Source of the DNA: Bufo bufo
Taxonomy: Eukaryota > Chordata > Amphibia > Anura > Bufonidae
Length of the DNA stretch: 64,000 bases
Direction: 5' to 3'
Assembly: GCF_905171765.1 (NCBI RefSeq)
Contig: NC_053392.1
Span: forward strand, 32,914,192-32,978,191
Shown here: positions 12,301 to 21,708 of the stretch, one piece after another
Numbering within the stretch: position 1 is the stretch's first letter
Layout: each line of letters opens with the position of its first letter
The notes under the pieces: model-generated
Databases searched by the model: none
What the model was told of the DNA's origin: nothing
What the model saw: the letters and a program-made list of their open reading frames with translations, nothing else
Position numbers and translations under genes: made by a program

Positions 12301-12747
12301 GGAGCAAGAGGTCGCCAACGCAGCTGTGTCACGGCCAGCTCCTCTGAGGGCAGGGTTAGCATGGCAGAGATGTGGAAAAGTTTTGTCACCACACCACAGC
12401 TAACTGCACCACCACCTGATACGGAACGTGTTAGCAGGAGGCAACATTTCACTAACATGGTGGAACAGTACCTGTGCACACCCCTCCACGTACTAACTGA
12501 TGGTTCGGCCTCATTCAACTTCTGGGTCTCCAAATTGTCCACGTGGCCAGAACTAGCCTTTTATGCCTTGGAGGTGCTGGCCTGCCCGGCGGCCAGCGTT
12601 TTGTCTGAACGTGTATTCAGCGCGGCAGGGGGCGTCATTACAGACAAACGCACCCGCCTGTCTACAGCCAATGTGGACAAGCTGACGTTCATAAAAATGA
12701 ACCAGGCATGGATCCCACAGGACCTGTCCATCCCTTGTGCAGATTAG
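9337..12747 (+). pseudogene. hAT transposase (ZBED-like), one frame with three in-frame stops
   Basis: The frame runs 1137 codons from an ATG in a basic, Gly/Arg-rich N-terminus to the stop at 12745-12747. Stops occur only at 9928-9930 (TAG), 9994-9996 (TGA) and 11809-11811 (TGA); there is no net frameshift between pieces. A BED zinc finger follows near 10170-10340, with the CTLC pair and an H-x4-H-type pair in TRHLHAKH. Next come RNase H-like core motifs TTDTWTS and VCDNGRN, a CLAHVLNL motif, an acidic low-complexity insert around 11720-11940, and the C-terminal dimerisation motif SERVFSAAGG near 12610. This protein would bind and cut the element's ends. The stops most simply mean a dead copy. 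Confidence 0.88.
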
Positions 12748-12899
12748 ACATTAACTACCTCCCCTTAACCATATATTATTGTACTCCAGGGCACTTCCTC
12801 ATTCAATCCTATTTTTATTTTAATTTTACCATTATATTGCGGGGCAACCCAAAGTTGAATGAACCTCTCCTCTGTCTGGGTGCCGGGGCCTAAAAATAT

Positions 12900-14475
12900 C
12901 TGACAGTGGCCTGTTCCAGTGGTGGGTGACATGAAGCCTGATTCTCTGCTATGACATGAAGACTGATTCTCTGCTGAGTCGCTGACATGAAGCCTGAATC
13001 TCTGTTATGGGACCTCTCTCCTCTGTCTGGGTGCCGGGGCCTAAATTATATGACAATGGACTGTTCCAATGTTGGGTTACGTGAAGCATGATTCTCTGCT
13101 ATGACATGAAGACTGATTCTCTGCTGACATGAAACCAGATTCTCTGCTTTGGGACCTCTCTCCTCTGCCTGGGTGCCTGGGCCTAAATATGTGACAATGG
13201 ACTGTTCCAGTGGTGGGTGACGTGAAGCATGATTCTCTGCTATGACATGAAGACTGATTCTCTGCTGACATGAAGCCAGATTCTCTGCTATGGGACCTCT
13301 CTCCTCTGTCTGGGTGACGGGGCCTAAATATATGACAATGGACTGTTCCAGTGGTGGGTGACGTGAAGCCTGATTCTCTGCTATGACATGAAGACTGATT
13401 CTCTGCTGACATGAAGCCTGAATCTCTGTTATGGGACCTCTCTCCTCTGTCTGGGTGCCGGGGCATAAAAATATCTGACAGTGGCCTGTTCCAGTGGTGG
13501 GTGACATGAAGCCTGATTCTCTGCTATGACATGAAGACTGATTCTCTGCTGAGTCGCTGACATGAAGCCTGAATCTCTGTTATGGGACCTCTCTCCTCTG
13601 TCTGGGTGCCAGGGCCTAAATTATATGGCAATGGACTGTTCCATTGTTGGGTGACGTGAATTATGATTCTCTGCTATGACATGAAGACTGATTCTCTGCT
13701 GATATGAAGCCAGATTCTATGTTATGGGACCTCTCTCCTCTGTCTGGGTGCCGGGGCCTAAAAATATCTGACAGTGGCCTGTTCCAGTGGTGGGTGACAT
13801 GAAGCCTGATTCTTTGCTATGACATGAAGACTGATTCTCTGCTGACATGAAGCCTGAATCTCTGTTATGGGACCTCTATCCTCTGTCTGGGTGCCGGGGC
13901 CTAAAAATATCTGACAGTGGCCTGTTCCAGTGGTGGGTGACATGAAGCCTGATTCTCTGCTATGACATGAAGACTGATTCTCTGCTGACATGAAGCCTGA
14001 ATCTCTGTTATGGGACCTCTATCCTCTGTCTGGGTGCCGGGGCCTAAAAATATATGACAATGGCCTGTTCCAGTGGTGGGTGACGTGAATTATGATTCTC
14101 TGCTATGACATAAAGACTGATTCTCTGTTGACATGAAGCCAGATTCTATGTTATGGGACCTCTCTCATCTGTCTGGGTGTCGGGACCTAAATTATATGAC
14201 AATGGACTGTTCCAATGTTGGGTGACGTGAAGCATGATCCCCTCTATGACATGAAGACTGATTCTCTGCTGACATGAAGCCTGAATCTCTGCTATGGGAC
14301 CTCTCTCCTCTGCCTGGATGCCTGGGCCTAAATATCTGACAATGGACTGTTCCAGTGGTGGGTGATGTGAAGCCTGATTCTTTGCTATGACATGAAGCCT
14401 GATTCTCTGCTATGACATGAAGACTGATTCTCTGCTGACATGAAGCCTGATTCTCTGCTATGGGACCTCTCTCCA
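12900..14475. repeat. Tandem array of about 140-150 bp units, 3' part of hAT
   Basis: The unit contains CTCCTCTGTCTGGGTGCC, a TGACAGTGGCCTGTTCCAG stretch and two to four copies of TGACATGAAG(C/A)CTGATTCTCTGCT-like 22-24-mers. About ten units are present. Minus-strand open frames across it are repeat artefacts. The array lies between the transposase stop and the right terminal repeats. Confidence 0.88.
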
Positions 14476-14636
14476 ATTGATATTGGTTAATTTTTATTTA
14501 TTTTATTTTTATTTTAATTCATTTCCCTATCCACATTTGTTTGCAGGGGATTTAACTACATTTTTCTGCCTTTTGTAGCCCTCTAGCCCTTTCCTGGGCT
14601 GTTTTACAGCCTTTTTAGTGCCAAAAAGTTTGGGTC

Positions 14637-14765
14637 CCCATTGACTTCAATGGGGTTCGGGTTCGGGACGAAGTTCGGGTCGGATTCGGATCCCGAACCC
14701 GAACATTTCCGGGAAGTTCGGCCGAACTTCTCGAACCCGAACATCCAGGTGTTCGCTCAACTCTA
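14637..14765. repeat. Right subterminal and terminal repeats of hAT
   Basis: Short GGGTTCGGGTTCGGG and CGAACCCGAAC motifs alternate in both orientations here. They mirror 8103-8225, where TTCGGGTTCG and CCCGAAC motifs are also clustered. The element ends CGCTCAACTCTA at 14765. Confidence 0.85.
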
Positions 14766-15310
14766 TAAAAGATAATCCAGCACCATCTTCTTCTGTAAGA
14801 CGAGGGTCTTCATCTGCTTTTGTTCTTCTGTGATCTCCCGCACTGCTGCAACGGTCTCGTTAAACATCTCATCCACAATGGACGAGAAGTTGCTCAGTTG
14901 CTTCATTAACTCAATCCCCCACCCAGTCCTAGCCGGTGACCATGCCCACACCTGATTATGGGAGGAAAAAAGCTCTCTGCGATTCCTGGCCTGTATCCTT
15001 GCCCTCCTCCACAATAGCAGATCCTCTCAATCAGTGGCAATATACAGGGAATCACCTTGTAAGCTGCAGAGCCACACAAAAAGTAGTAGGGACCTGTCAG
15101 CACCGTGCATGATGAACTTTTCTGATGGTCACGGGCGCTGAGTAAGAGCACGATGGATTGGGGGATTGCTCCCTTTGTCTGGACATCACAGCCTTCCTTC
15201 CAGCAGATGTCATCTGGCCTATTAGTCTCATTGAAGAGCTTAGGACTTTCGTTTGTAAGGTTGACTGTTATACCTATCTCACAGGTAGTGGTCCCTATGC
15301 ATTTACTCTC
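14766..15310 (-). pseudogene. ERV env fragment (surface-subunit end and TM heptad region)
   Basis: The minus strand carries one open stretch from about 15290 to 14920 with two N-glycosylation-type sites and a YYFLCG motif seen near the end of many retroviral surface subunits. After a frame change near 14940, a heptad-like helix ends at the TSD in a leucine-rich segment typical of the TM immunosuppressive-domain region. The hAT element interrupts the gene here and the next part lies at 7975-8102. No gag, pol or LTR was found nearby. This is a relic with at least one frameshift and an insertion. Confidence 0.6.
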
Positions 15311-15321
15311 TGTGCCAAACT

Positions 15322-15694
15322 TAGGCCCCTTTCACACGGGCGAGATTTCCGCGCGGGTGCAATGCGTGAGGTGAACGCATTGCACCCGCACTGAATCCGG
15401 ACCCATTAATTTCTATGGGGCTGTGCACATGAGCGGTGATTTTCACGCATCACTTATGCGTTGCGTAAAAATTGCAGCATGCTCTATATTGTGCGTTTAT
15501 CACGCAACGCAGGCCCCATAGAAGTGAATGGGGCTGAGTGAAAATCGCAAGCATCCACAAGCAACTGCGGATACGGTGCAATTTTCATGCACAGTTGCTA
15601 GGAGACGATCGGGATGGAGACCCGATCATTATTATTTTCCCTTATAACATGGTTATAAGGGAAAATAATAGCATTCTTAATACAGAATGCATAG
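15322..15694. mobile_element. CpG-rich non-autonomous repeat fragment
   Basis: It starts around CCCCTTTCACACGGGCGAG and contains internal inverted repeats such as GTGCAATGCGT...ACGCATTGCAC (about 15357-15386) and CCCTTATAACATGGTTATAAGGG (about 15640-15663). It resembles the miniature DNA elements with TTTCACAC-type ends that are common in this window (compare 57026-57560). A matching right end was not found, because a Tc1 element is inserted at its right side. Confidence 0.5.
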
Positions 15695-16026
15695 TACAGT
15701 CGTGACCAAAAGTTTTGAGAATGACACAAATAAGGAGATTTTTGTGAAACTCACCTGTAAAATCTTTTTCTCGTCTTTTCCATTGGGGGACACAGACCAT
15801 GGGTATAGCTTAGAGATATTACTAGGAGGGACACTATGCAAAAAAAGAAGCTCCTCCTCCTCGGGCTATACCCCCAGGCACCTCCAGGAGAACTTCAGTC
15901 GTTGCAAAAGCAGTAGGAGAAGGAGAACGGAAATAAAACACAATGGAAACCATCACACCGCACACCATAGGGCGCAAACCAAAAAAGGGGCGGGAGCTGT
16001 GTCCCCCAATGGAAAAGACGAGAAAA

Positions 16027-16098
16027 ATATTTTACAGGTGAGTTTCACAAAAATCTCCTTTTCTCGTTCATTCTATTGGGGGACACAGACCATGGGAC
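16027..16098. repeat. DIRS internal complementary region
   Basis: The first half, up to about 16058, is the reverse complement of the left terminus (15733-15770). The second half is the reverse complement of the right terminus (about 21540-21575). The junction reproduces the joined ends of the element, as required by the circular-intermediate model for DIRS elements. Confidence 0.88.
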
Positions 16099-16167
16099 GT
16101 CCCAAAGCAGTCCATGGGGTGGGAAAAAAGAACAAATCCAACACCGCCAGGAATAAACGTCCAGCAG

Positions 16168-17260
16168 TCAAACAGGAACCACAGCCTGCAATACCCTGCG
16201 CCCAAGAACAGCATCAGCCGAGGCCAGAGAGTGTAACTGATAAAACTTTGTGAAAGTATGTAAGGACGACCAAGTGGCCGCCTTACACAACTGGGAAACG
16301 GATGCGCGATTGCTTCTAGCCCAGGAAGCTCCCACTGCCCTTGTGGAGTGTGCGGTAATCCGCGACGGCGGAACCTGGCCACGAGCGTGATAGGCCGCAG
16401 CAATAGCGGAACGGATCCACCGCGCCACTGTGACCTTGGAAGCCGCCAGGCCCTTACGTGACCCTTCAGGAATCACAAAGAGAGAGTCTGAACGCCGGAA
16501 GGAGGCGGTAGCCCCCAGGTACACCTTCAGAGCCCTGACGATGTCCAGGGAGTGGAGAGCGCATTCCTTGGGGTTCGCCGGAGAAGGACAAAAAGAGGGC
16601 AGGACAAGATCCTCGTTAAGGTGGAAGGGAGAAACCACCTTGGGCAAAAAAGAAGGCACCGGTCTGAGCACCACCTTATCCTGGTGAAAGACCAGAAAAG
16701 GTTCCCGGCAGGAAAGTGCGGCCAGCTCCGAAACTTGCCTGATGGAGGTTATGGCCACCAGAAAAACTACCTTCCAGGTGAGTAAAACCAGAGAGACCTC
16801 CCTCAGAGGCTCAAAAGGCGCCGCCTGAAGGGCGAGCAGAACCAAGTTGAGATCCCAGGGGGGCAAGGGAGGCACATACGTGGGAACAGAATGCGCCACC
16901 CCCTGCAGGAAGGTTTTCACAGGTCCCAAAAAGGCAATGGACCTCTGAAAAAAGATAGCCAAAGCAGAAACCTGACCCTTCAAAGAACTGAGCGACAGAC
17001 CCATGTCGAGGCCGGACTGGAGAAAGGACAGCACCACTGGGACAGAGAAACGTAGGGGCGGGTAGCCCGATTTCTCACAAAAAAACAGAAAGGCCTTCCA
17101 GGTGCGATAATAGATCCGTGAAGAAGCCGGCTTCCGAGCCCTGATCATGGTTCTCACCACCGCATCAGAGAAGCCTCTCTTCCTCAGGATAGAGGTCTCA
17201 ATAGCCACGCCGTTAAACGCAGTTGCCGTGAATTCTGGTGGAAGAGCGTCCCCTGAGACA
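16168..17260 (-). CDS. DIRS tyrosine recombinase
   Basis: The recognisable enzyme occupies the downstream part of a longer open frame; its start is uncertain and it overlaps the end of the RT frame. It has an N-terminal core-binding region (TWKAFLFFCEKSGYPP) and a catalytic domain with the first arginine in SIRQVSEL, the HxxR box in AHSTRAVGA, a tryptophan in ATWSSLHTF and a candidate nucleophilic tyrosine in FTKFYQL. It should join the circular DNA copy into the genome without nicking by an integrase. No internal stop was seen, so the product may be complete. It lies last in the element, as in other DIRS elements. Confidence 0.85.
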
Positions 17261-19334
17261 GGAGATCCTCTCTGTCGGGCAGAGGCCACGGAACGTCCGC
17301 CAACATACGAGCAACGCTGGAGAACCAGGCGCGGCGAGGCCAATCCGGAGCGACGAGAATGGTTGGTATCCCCTCCGCCTCGATCTTGCGCAGCACCTTC
17401 GGCAACAGAGGAATCGGAGGGAAGATGTAAAGGAGGCTGAACCGCTGCCATGGAGATACCAGCGCATCCACCCCGCCCGCCCGCGGGTCTCGAGCGCGGG
17501 CTAGATACACCGGCACCTTGTGGTTGAGCCGGGAAGCCATCAAATCTACGTCCGGACGGCCCCATCGGTGGCAGATGTCCTCGAACACCTCCGGATGGAG
17601 AGACCATTCTCCCGGATCCACCTTGGTGCGACTCAGAAAATCCGCCGTCCAATTGTCGACTCCCGGGATGTACACTGCCGACAATACTGGAACATGAGAC
17701 TCCGCCCATAAGAGGATCCTCGCTACTTCCCGCATTACTGTCCGACTGCGGGTCCCGCTCTGATGGTTGACATAAGCCACAGCCGTGGCATTGTCCGACT
17801 GAACACGCACCGGGCGAGTTGCAAGGAGAGGAGTCCAGTGGGAGAGGGAGTGGAAAATCGCCCTTAATTCCAAAACGTTTATCGGGAGACGGGATTCCTC
17901 CGTCGACCAGACACCCTGAACTGTGAGGTTCCGGAGAACACCTCCCCAACCGATGATGCTGGCGTCGGTGGTGACTATCGTCCAGGAGAACGGAAGGAAG
18001 GACTTTCCTGACGATAGATTCAGGGAAGACTGCCACCAAGGGAGAGACGCTCGAACTTGCCGGGACAGACGAACAGGAGTGTCTAGACCCCGAGGGCTCT
18101 GGTTCCAGAGGGCAAGGATCATCTGTTGTAGCGGACGAGTGTGAAATTGGGCGTACGGAATCGCCTCGAAAGAAGAGACCATAAGGCCCAGCACCCGCAT
18201 GCACTCCCGAATGGTGGGACGTGGAGAGCGTAGAAGGAGCACCACTGCCAGACGAATCTGGGAAGCCTTGGAATCCGGAAGAAACACCCGAGAAATTGAG
18301 GTGTCCAAGATCATCCCCAGGAACGAGAGTCTCTGGGAGGGGTGCAGAGAGGACTTGGGGAGATTGATCAGCCACCCGAACCGTTTTAGGGATTGAACAG
18401 TGATTCGGACGCTGTCCTCGGCCTGTGAAAGAGACGGAGCTTTTATCAAGATGTCGTCTAGGTATGGTAACAAAGAGATGCCCCTGGTGCGAAGAAGCGC
18501 CATGAGAGGCGACAGAATCTTTGTAAAAACTCGAGGGGCGGTCGCCAACCCAAAAGGTAGGGCGACGAACTGGTAATGACGCCCCCCTATGGCAAAGCGC
18601 AGAAAGCGATGGTGGGACTCTGCAATAGGGACGTGCAAGTAGGCTTCTTGAATTTCCACAGACGCGAGAAATTCTCCTGGAAGCAGAGAAGCAATAACGG
18701 AGCGAAGGGACTCCATGCGAAACTTCCGCACCCGTAGAAACTTGTTGAGAAGTTTTAGATCCAAGATCGGACGCACTGACCCCTCTTTCTTTGGAACAAC
18801 GAACAGGTTTGAGTAAAAACCTGTCCCTTGCTCTTCTGGGGGAACGGGGGAAATGACACCACGGTCCAGAAGAGAGGAGACCGCAAAAAAGAGGTCAGCC
18901 CTGGCCGGATCCCCCGGAACGCGAGAAGGGAAAAAACGTTCCGGTGGACTGGACGCGAACTCCAACTTGTAACCGGACGTCACCACTTCCAGAGCCCAGG
19001 CGCCCTGAACGTGAGCCCTCCAAACCTGTTGAAAGGAGAGCAGACAGCCCCCCACCACGAGGGGTGGGGGCACCCCTTCATGCGGAGGGTTGCTTGGGAG
19101 CAGGAGGACAGGCTGACTGCGCCCGAGGCCGCCAAGAGGGCTGGGGCTTGAAGAAAGGGTTTTTGCGGGAGTCCTGGGATCCCCCTGCTGATGAGGACGA
19201 CGGCGTCCTGGCAATGGAGAAGCGACGAAAGGACTGGCCCCGGAAACCTGAAGGCCGAGACCGAAAGGGACGCTTGGTCCTGGGCTGGGGTAGATGAGTG
19301 CTCTTGCCCCCAGTTGTGGCAGAAATGAATTCAT
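17184..19334 (-). CDS. DIRS reverse transcriptase / RNase H
   Basis: This is an open frame of 716 codons. RT motifs are in order: FVVPKKEG, the motif A block LASVEIQEAYLHVP, LPFGLATAPRVF, and the active-site box PYLDDILIK. RNase H follows with TTDASIIGWGG, ELRAIFHSL and the DNATAV segment. The C-terminal part (from about residue 590) contains the DLMASRLN and FPPIPLL blocks seen in vertebrate DIRS proteins, where a methyltransferase-like domain has been annotated; I cannot confirm methyltransferase motifs. The motif A position that is normally Asp reads Glu here, so activity is doubtful. It overlaps the gag-like frame upstream. Confidence 0.9.
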   Translation of the reverse strand: MNSFLPQLGARALIYPSPGPSVPFGLGLQVSGASPFVASPLPGRRRPHQQGDPRTPAKTLSSSPSPLGGLGRSQPVLLLPSNPPHEGVPPPLVVGGCLLSFQQVWRAHVQGAWALEVVTSGYKLEFASSPPERFFPSRVPGDPARADLFFAVSSLLDRGVISPVPPEEQGTGFYSNLFVVPKKEGSVRPILDLKLLNKFLRVRKFRMESLRSVIASLLPGEFLASVEIQEAYLHVPIAESHHRFLRFAIGGRHYQFVALPFGLATAPRVFTKILSPLMALLRTRGISLLPYLDDILIKAPSLSQAEDSVRITVQSLKRFGWLINLPKSSLHPSQRLSFLGMILDTSISRVFLPDSKASQIRLAVVLLLRSPRPTIRECMRVLGLMVSSFEAIPYAQFHTRPLQQMILALWNQSPRGLDTPVRLSRQVRASLPWWQSSLNLSSGKSFLPFSWTIVTTDASIIGWGGVLRNLTVQGVWSTEESRLPINVLELRAIFHSLSHWTPLLATRPVRVQSDNATAVAYVNHQSGTRSRTVMREVARILLWAESHVPVLSAVYIPGVDNWTADFLSRTKVDPGEWSLHPEVFEDICHRWGRPDVDLMASRLNHKVPVYLARARDPRAGGVDALVSPWQRFSLLYIFPPIPLLPKVLRKIEAEGIPTILVAPDWPRRAWFSSVARMLADVPWPLPDREDLLSQGTLFHQNSRQLRLTAWLLRPLS

Positions 19335-20544
19335 CTAGTTGAGCCCCAAAGAGCCTGGACCCTTCAAAGGGAAGGTTAGCGAGGGAACGCTTGGATGAGG
19401 CATCAGCATCCCACACCTTCAACCAGACCTCCCTGCGCTGAATGACCGAGAGGGCCGAAAAACGGGCAAAGAGGGAGCCGATGTCCATTGAAGCCTCACA
19501 GAGATATTTAGAAGCTTGAGACATCTGGATGATAAAATCCAGAGTATCTGTAGAGGCGTCCTGCTCTGACAGATCCTGGTGGTGGCGCTGCAACCACGTC
19601 GTAAGGGCTCTGAAGACCCAAGCCGACGCAAAGGCCGGTCGCAGGGAAGCGCCCGCCAGGGAGAAGATGGACTTGGAAAGTGAATCCAAACGTCTGTCCA
19701 CCGCATCCTGCAGAGAGGAACCGTCTAGGACGGGAAGGGCCGTGTTCTTGGCTAACCTGGCCACCGGAGGATCTACCTTAGGGGAAGAAGTCCACTTTTC
19801 CACTGTGTCAGCTGGAAAAGGATAAAGCGTATCCATACGCTTGTTGGCCGAAAATTTTTGATAAGTTCGATCCCAAGCTTTTGATATGACCGCAGTGAAT
19901 TCCTCATGAATAGGGAACACAGCGGACTCCTGCTTCTTGGGTGGAAAAAGGGAGAACTCCCGACTAGTGGAGGGAGGAGAATCCCCTTGTATATTAAAAG
20001 TGTCACGGACAGCTGCCACCAACTCGGTTACCATGGTGGAAAGCTTAGGCAGGGGTTCCCGCTCCGTGACTTCGTCCGATCCGGACAATTCCCCATCGGA
20101 TTTGCGCTCCCTGAGAGGGGGAGAGTCAACCGGGCATGCCTCAAGGCAAGGGGGAGAAGCGGAGTCATCCGAGGAGGAATGCTGCCGCTCACGCTGCCTT
20201 TTAGAAGTCAGACGCCCTCTGTGAGAGTCACTGAGAGGGGATGGAGTGGTGGATGCCACTGGGGTAGTAGCCGCCATGCGCTCCATGAAGGACATGGCTG
20301 CCTTGGCAACTAAGGCCAGATCAGCTGCCGCATTAGACATGGGGGAGGCCCAGGCGGGTACCGCTGGTTCCGCAGGGGCAGAGGGAGGACCGGGCTGAGC
20401 AAGAGAAGGAGGCCGATCCTGTCCAGGAGCAGGGCATGAGTCACAGGAACCAGTGACAGAAAAAGGCATAAGGCATATCTTACATGACCCCAGTGGAGCC
20501 TGAGAGGAAGCCTTGGAAGACTTAGGGGCCCCAGGTTTAGGCAT
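19078..20544 (-). CDS. DIRS gag-like ORF1 protein
   Basis: The open frame extends upstream to 20589, but the likely initiator is the Met opening MPKPGAPKSSK (about residue 16 of the open frame), which gives about 488 codons. Near the N-terminus a CKICLMPF...CDSCPAPG cysteine pair may bind zinc. The middle is Ser/Pro/Glu-rich, followed by a conserved DIRS gag-type helical region around LDEFISATTGGKS, and a basic Arg-rich tail. Its role is presumably RNA packaging, by analogy with other DIRS ORF1 proteins. The end overlaps the RT frame by about 257 bp. Confidence 0.78.
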   Translation of the reverse strand: MPKPGAPKSSKASSQAPLGSCKICLMPFSVTGSCDSCPAPGQDRPPSLAQPGPPSAPAEPAVPAWASPMSNAAADLALVAKAAMSFMERMAATTPVASTTPSPLSDSHRGRLTSKRQRERQHSSSDDSASPPCLEACPVDSPPLRERKSDGELSGSDEVTEREPLPKLSTMVTELVAAVRDTFNIQGDSPPSTSREFSLFPPKKQESAVFPIHEEFTAVISKAWDRTYQKFSANKRMDTLYPFPADTVEKWTSSPKVDPPVARLAKNTALPVLDGSSLQDAVDRRLDSLSKSIFSLAGASLRPAFASAWVFRALTTWLQRHHQDLSEQDASTDTLDFIIQMSQASKYLCEASMDIGSLFARFSALSVIQRREVWLKVWDADASSKRSLANLPFEGSRLFGAQLDEFISATTGGKSTHLPQPRTKRPFRSRPSGFRGQSFRRFSIARTPSSSSAGGSQDSRKNPFFKPQPSWRPRAQSACPPAPKQPSA

Positions 20545-21708
20545 GATGGATTCCAAATGTAAACAGATTTTCCTACCAGGTTGCTGCAATTCCTACCACC
20601 CAGGCAACAGCAGAAGTCTCCGGTCACCGAGAACTGAGGAGCTACACGGCCGCAATCCAGCAGAGTCTCCGGCGTAGGGAGAGACAGAGCGGGACGCCGA
20701 AGCTCTGCCCCCTTGAACGCGTCATTGCGGCGCGAAATAAGCGCGCGCGCGATTTAAAATACACCCCTTCGCCTGATACGGCGCAGCGGGGGTTAATATA
20801 TGAAGGAGCAGTCCGGCGGGAGCTGCAGAGAGCGCAGCGGCCATAGTCTAAGTGAATCAGGAATACACCATCTGCAGAGGCGTCCTGCCTCTGCCGATAC
20901 CAAGTTGCTGTTGAACTGTAGGCAGGTAGGAAAAGCATATCTAGTCACCTAACTGTAGGCAGGAATCACCAGCCCTACCCAGAAGGCCCCCTCCCATAGG
21001 AAAAAATGCCCTCAGCAGGTCCTTTTCTAGCTCACCCAGGCGGCCTCAGAGCGCCAGACAGACGACATGAAGAGAGGGGAGAGAGAGGAGGGAGATTGAA
21101 GCAGGCAATACTTATCTGCTCAGCATGCTCCCTCGATGTCCAGACCAGCAGGGATTCACCTTTTCAGACATCTGACCCCAACCTAGGACAACAGTGCTCT
21201 GGTGGAGGGTAGGCAGCAGGTGTCCCAGCAGCTGGTGGGATGCCAGAGCTAACATGTCGAGCCTGGATCCACTTTTCTTCTGTGGGGGAATAGGAGGTAG
21301 CCAGGAACCTTCAGAAGACCGTGGCAGACACTCCACAGGGGCCAGGAAAGCGCAATGCTGACCTGCGTCCCCATCTGAAAACAGAAAATAACAAACAGGA
21401 GAAGAATAAGCGTCAACCTCCTTGAACGGACACTAAGCAAAGACTGAAGTTCTCCTGGAGGTGCCTGGGGGTATAGCCCGAGGAGGAGGAGCTTCTTTTT
21501 TTGCATAGTGTCCCTCCTAGTAATATCTCTAAGCTATACCCATGGTCTGTGTCCCACAATGTAATGAACGAGAAATTAGTTTTCACAAAGTTTGCTGCTA
21601 AACTGCTTTTAGATCTTTGTTTCAGTTGTTTCTGTGATGTAGTGAAATATAATTACACGCACGTTTCAAAGGCTTTTATCGACAATTACATGACATTTAT
21701 GCAAAGAG

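Larger units (their letters stand above)
8103..14765 (+). mobile_element. Complete hAT transposon, 6.66 kb, BED-finger transposase
   Basis: Its ends are imperfect inverted repeats, TAGTGATGAGCGAACCCGAAC on the left and TAGAGTTGAGCGAACACC read inward on the right, both followed by GAACCCGAAC-rich subterminal repeats. It is flanked by the exact 8-bp duplication TAAAAGAT. Inside are subterminal direct repeats (8617-9180), the transposase frame (9337-12747) and a tandem array (12900-14475). The target was an ERV env relic, so this insertion is younger than that provirus fragment. Confidence 0.93.
15733..21575 (-). mobile_element. DIRS-type tyrosine-recombinase retrotransposon, full length
   Basis: Long inverted terminal repeats lie at about 15765-15910 and 21436-21574, sharing the stretch from GGGACACAGACCATGG to CTCCAGGAGAACTTCAGTC. 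An internal complementary region at about 16027-16098 joins the complement of the extreme left end (TTTTACAGGTGAGTTTCAC) to a copy of the extreme right end (TTTCTCGTTCATT). That arrangement is the DIRS hallmark thought to template circular replication. Three minus-strand frames overlap: gag-like (19078-20544), RT/RNase H (17184-19334) and tyrosine recombinase (16168-about 17260). There is no clear target-site duplication, as expected for recombinase-mediated integration. Confidence 0.93.

Noticed and set aside
11532..12542. Minus-strand open frames of 139-191 codons rich in Ser and Pro
   Set aside because: Antisense of the acidic stretch and C-terminal part of the hAT transposase.
13046..14476. 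Minus-strand open frames of 77-153 codons rich in Ser, His and Glu
   Set aside because: They follow the period of the tandem array in the hAT element and have no known domain.
17147..20313. Plus-strand open frames up to 135 codons across the DIRS element
   Set aside because: They are antisense shadows of the RT and gag frames in GC-rich coding DNA.
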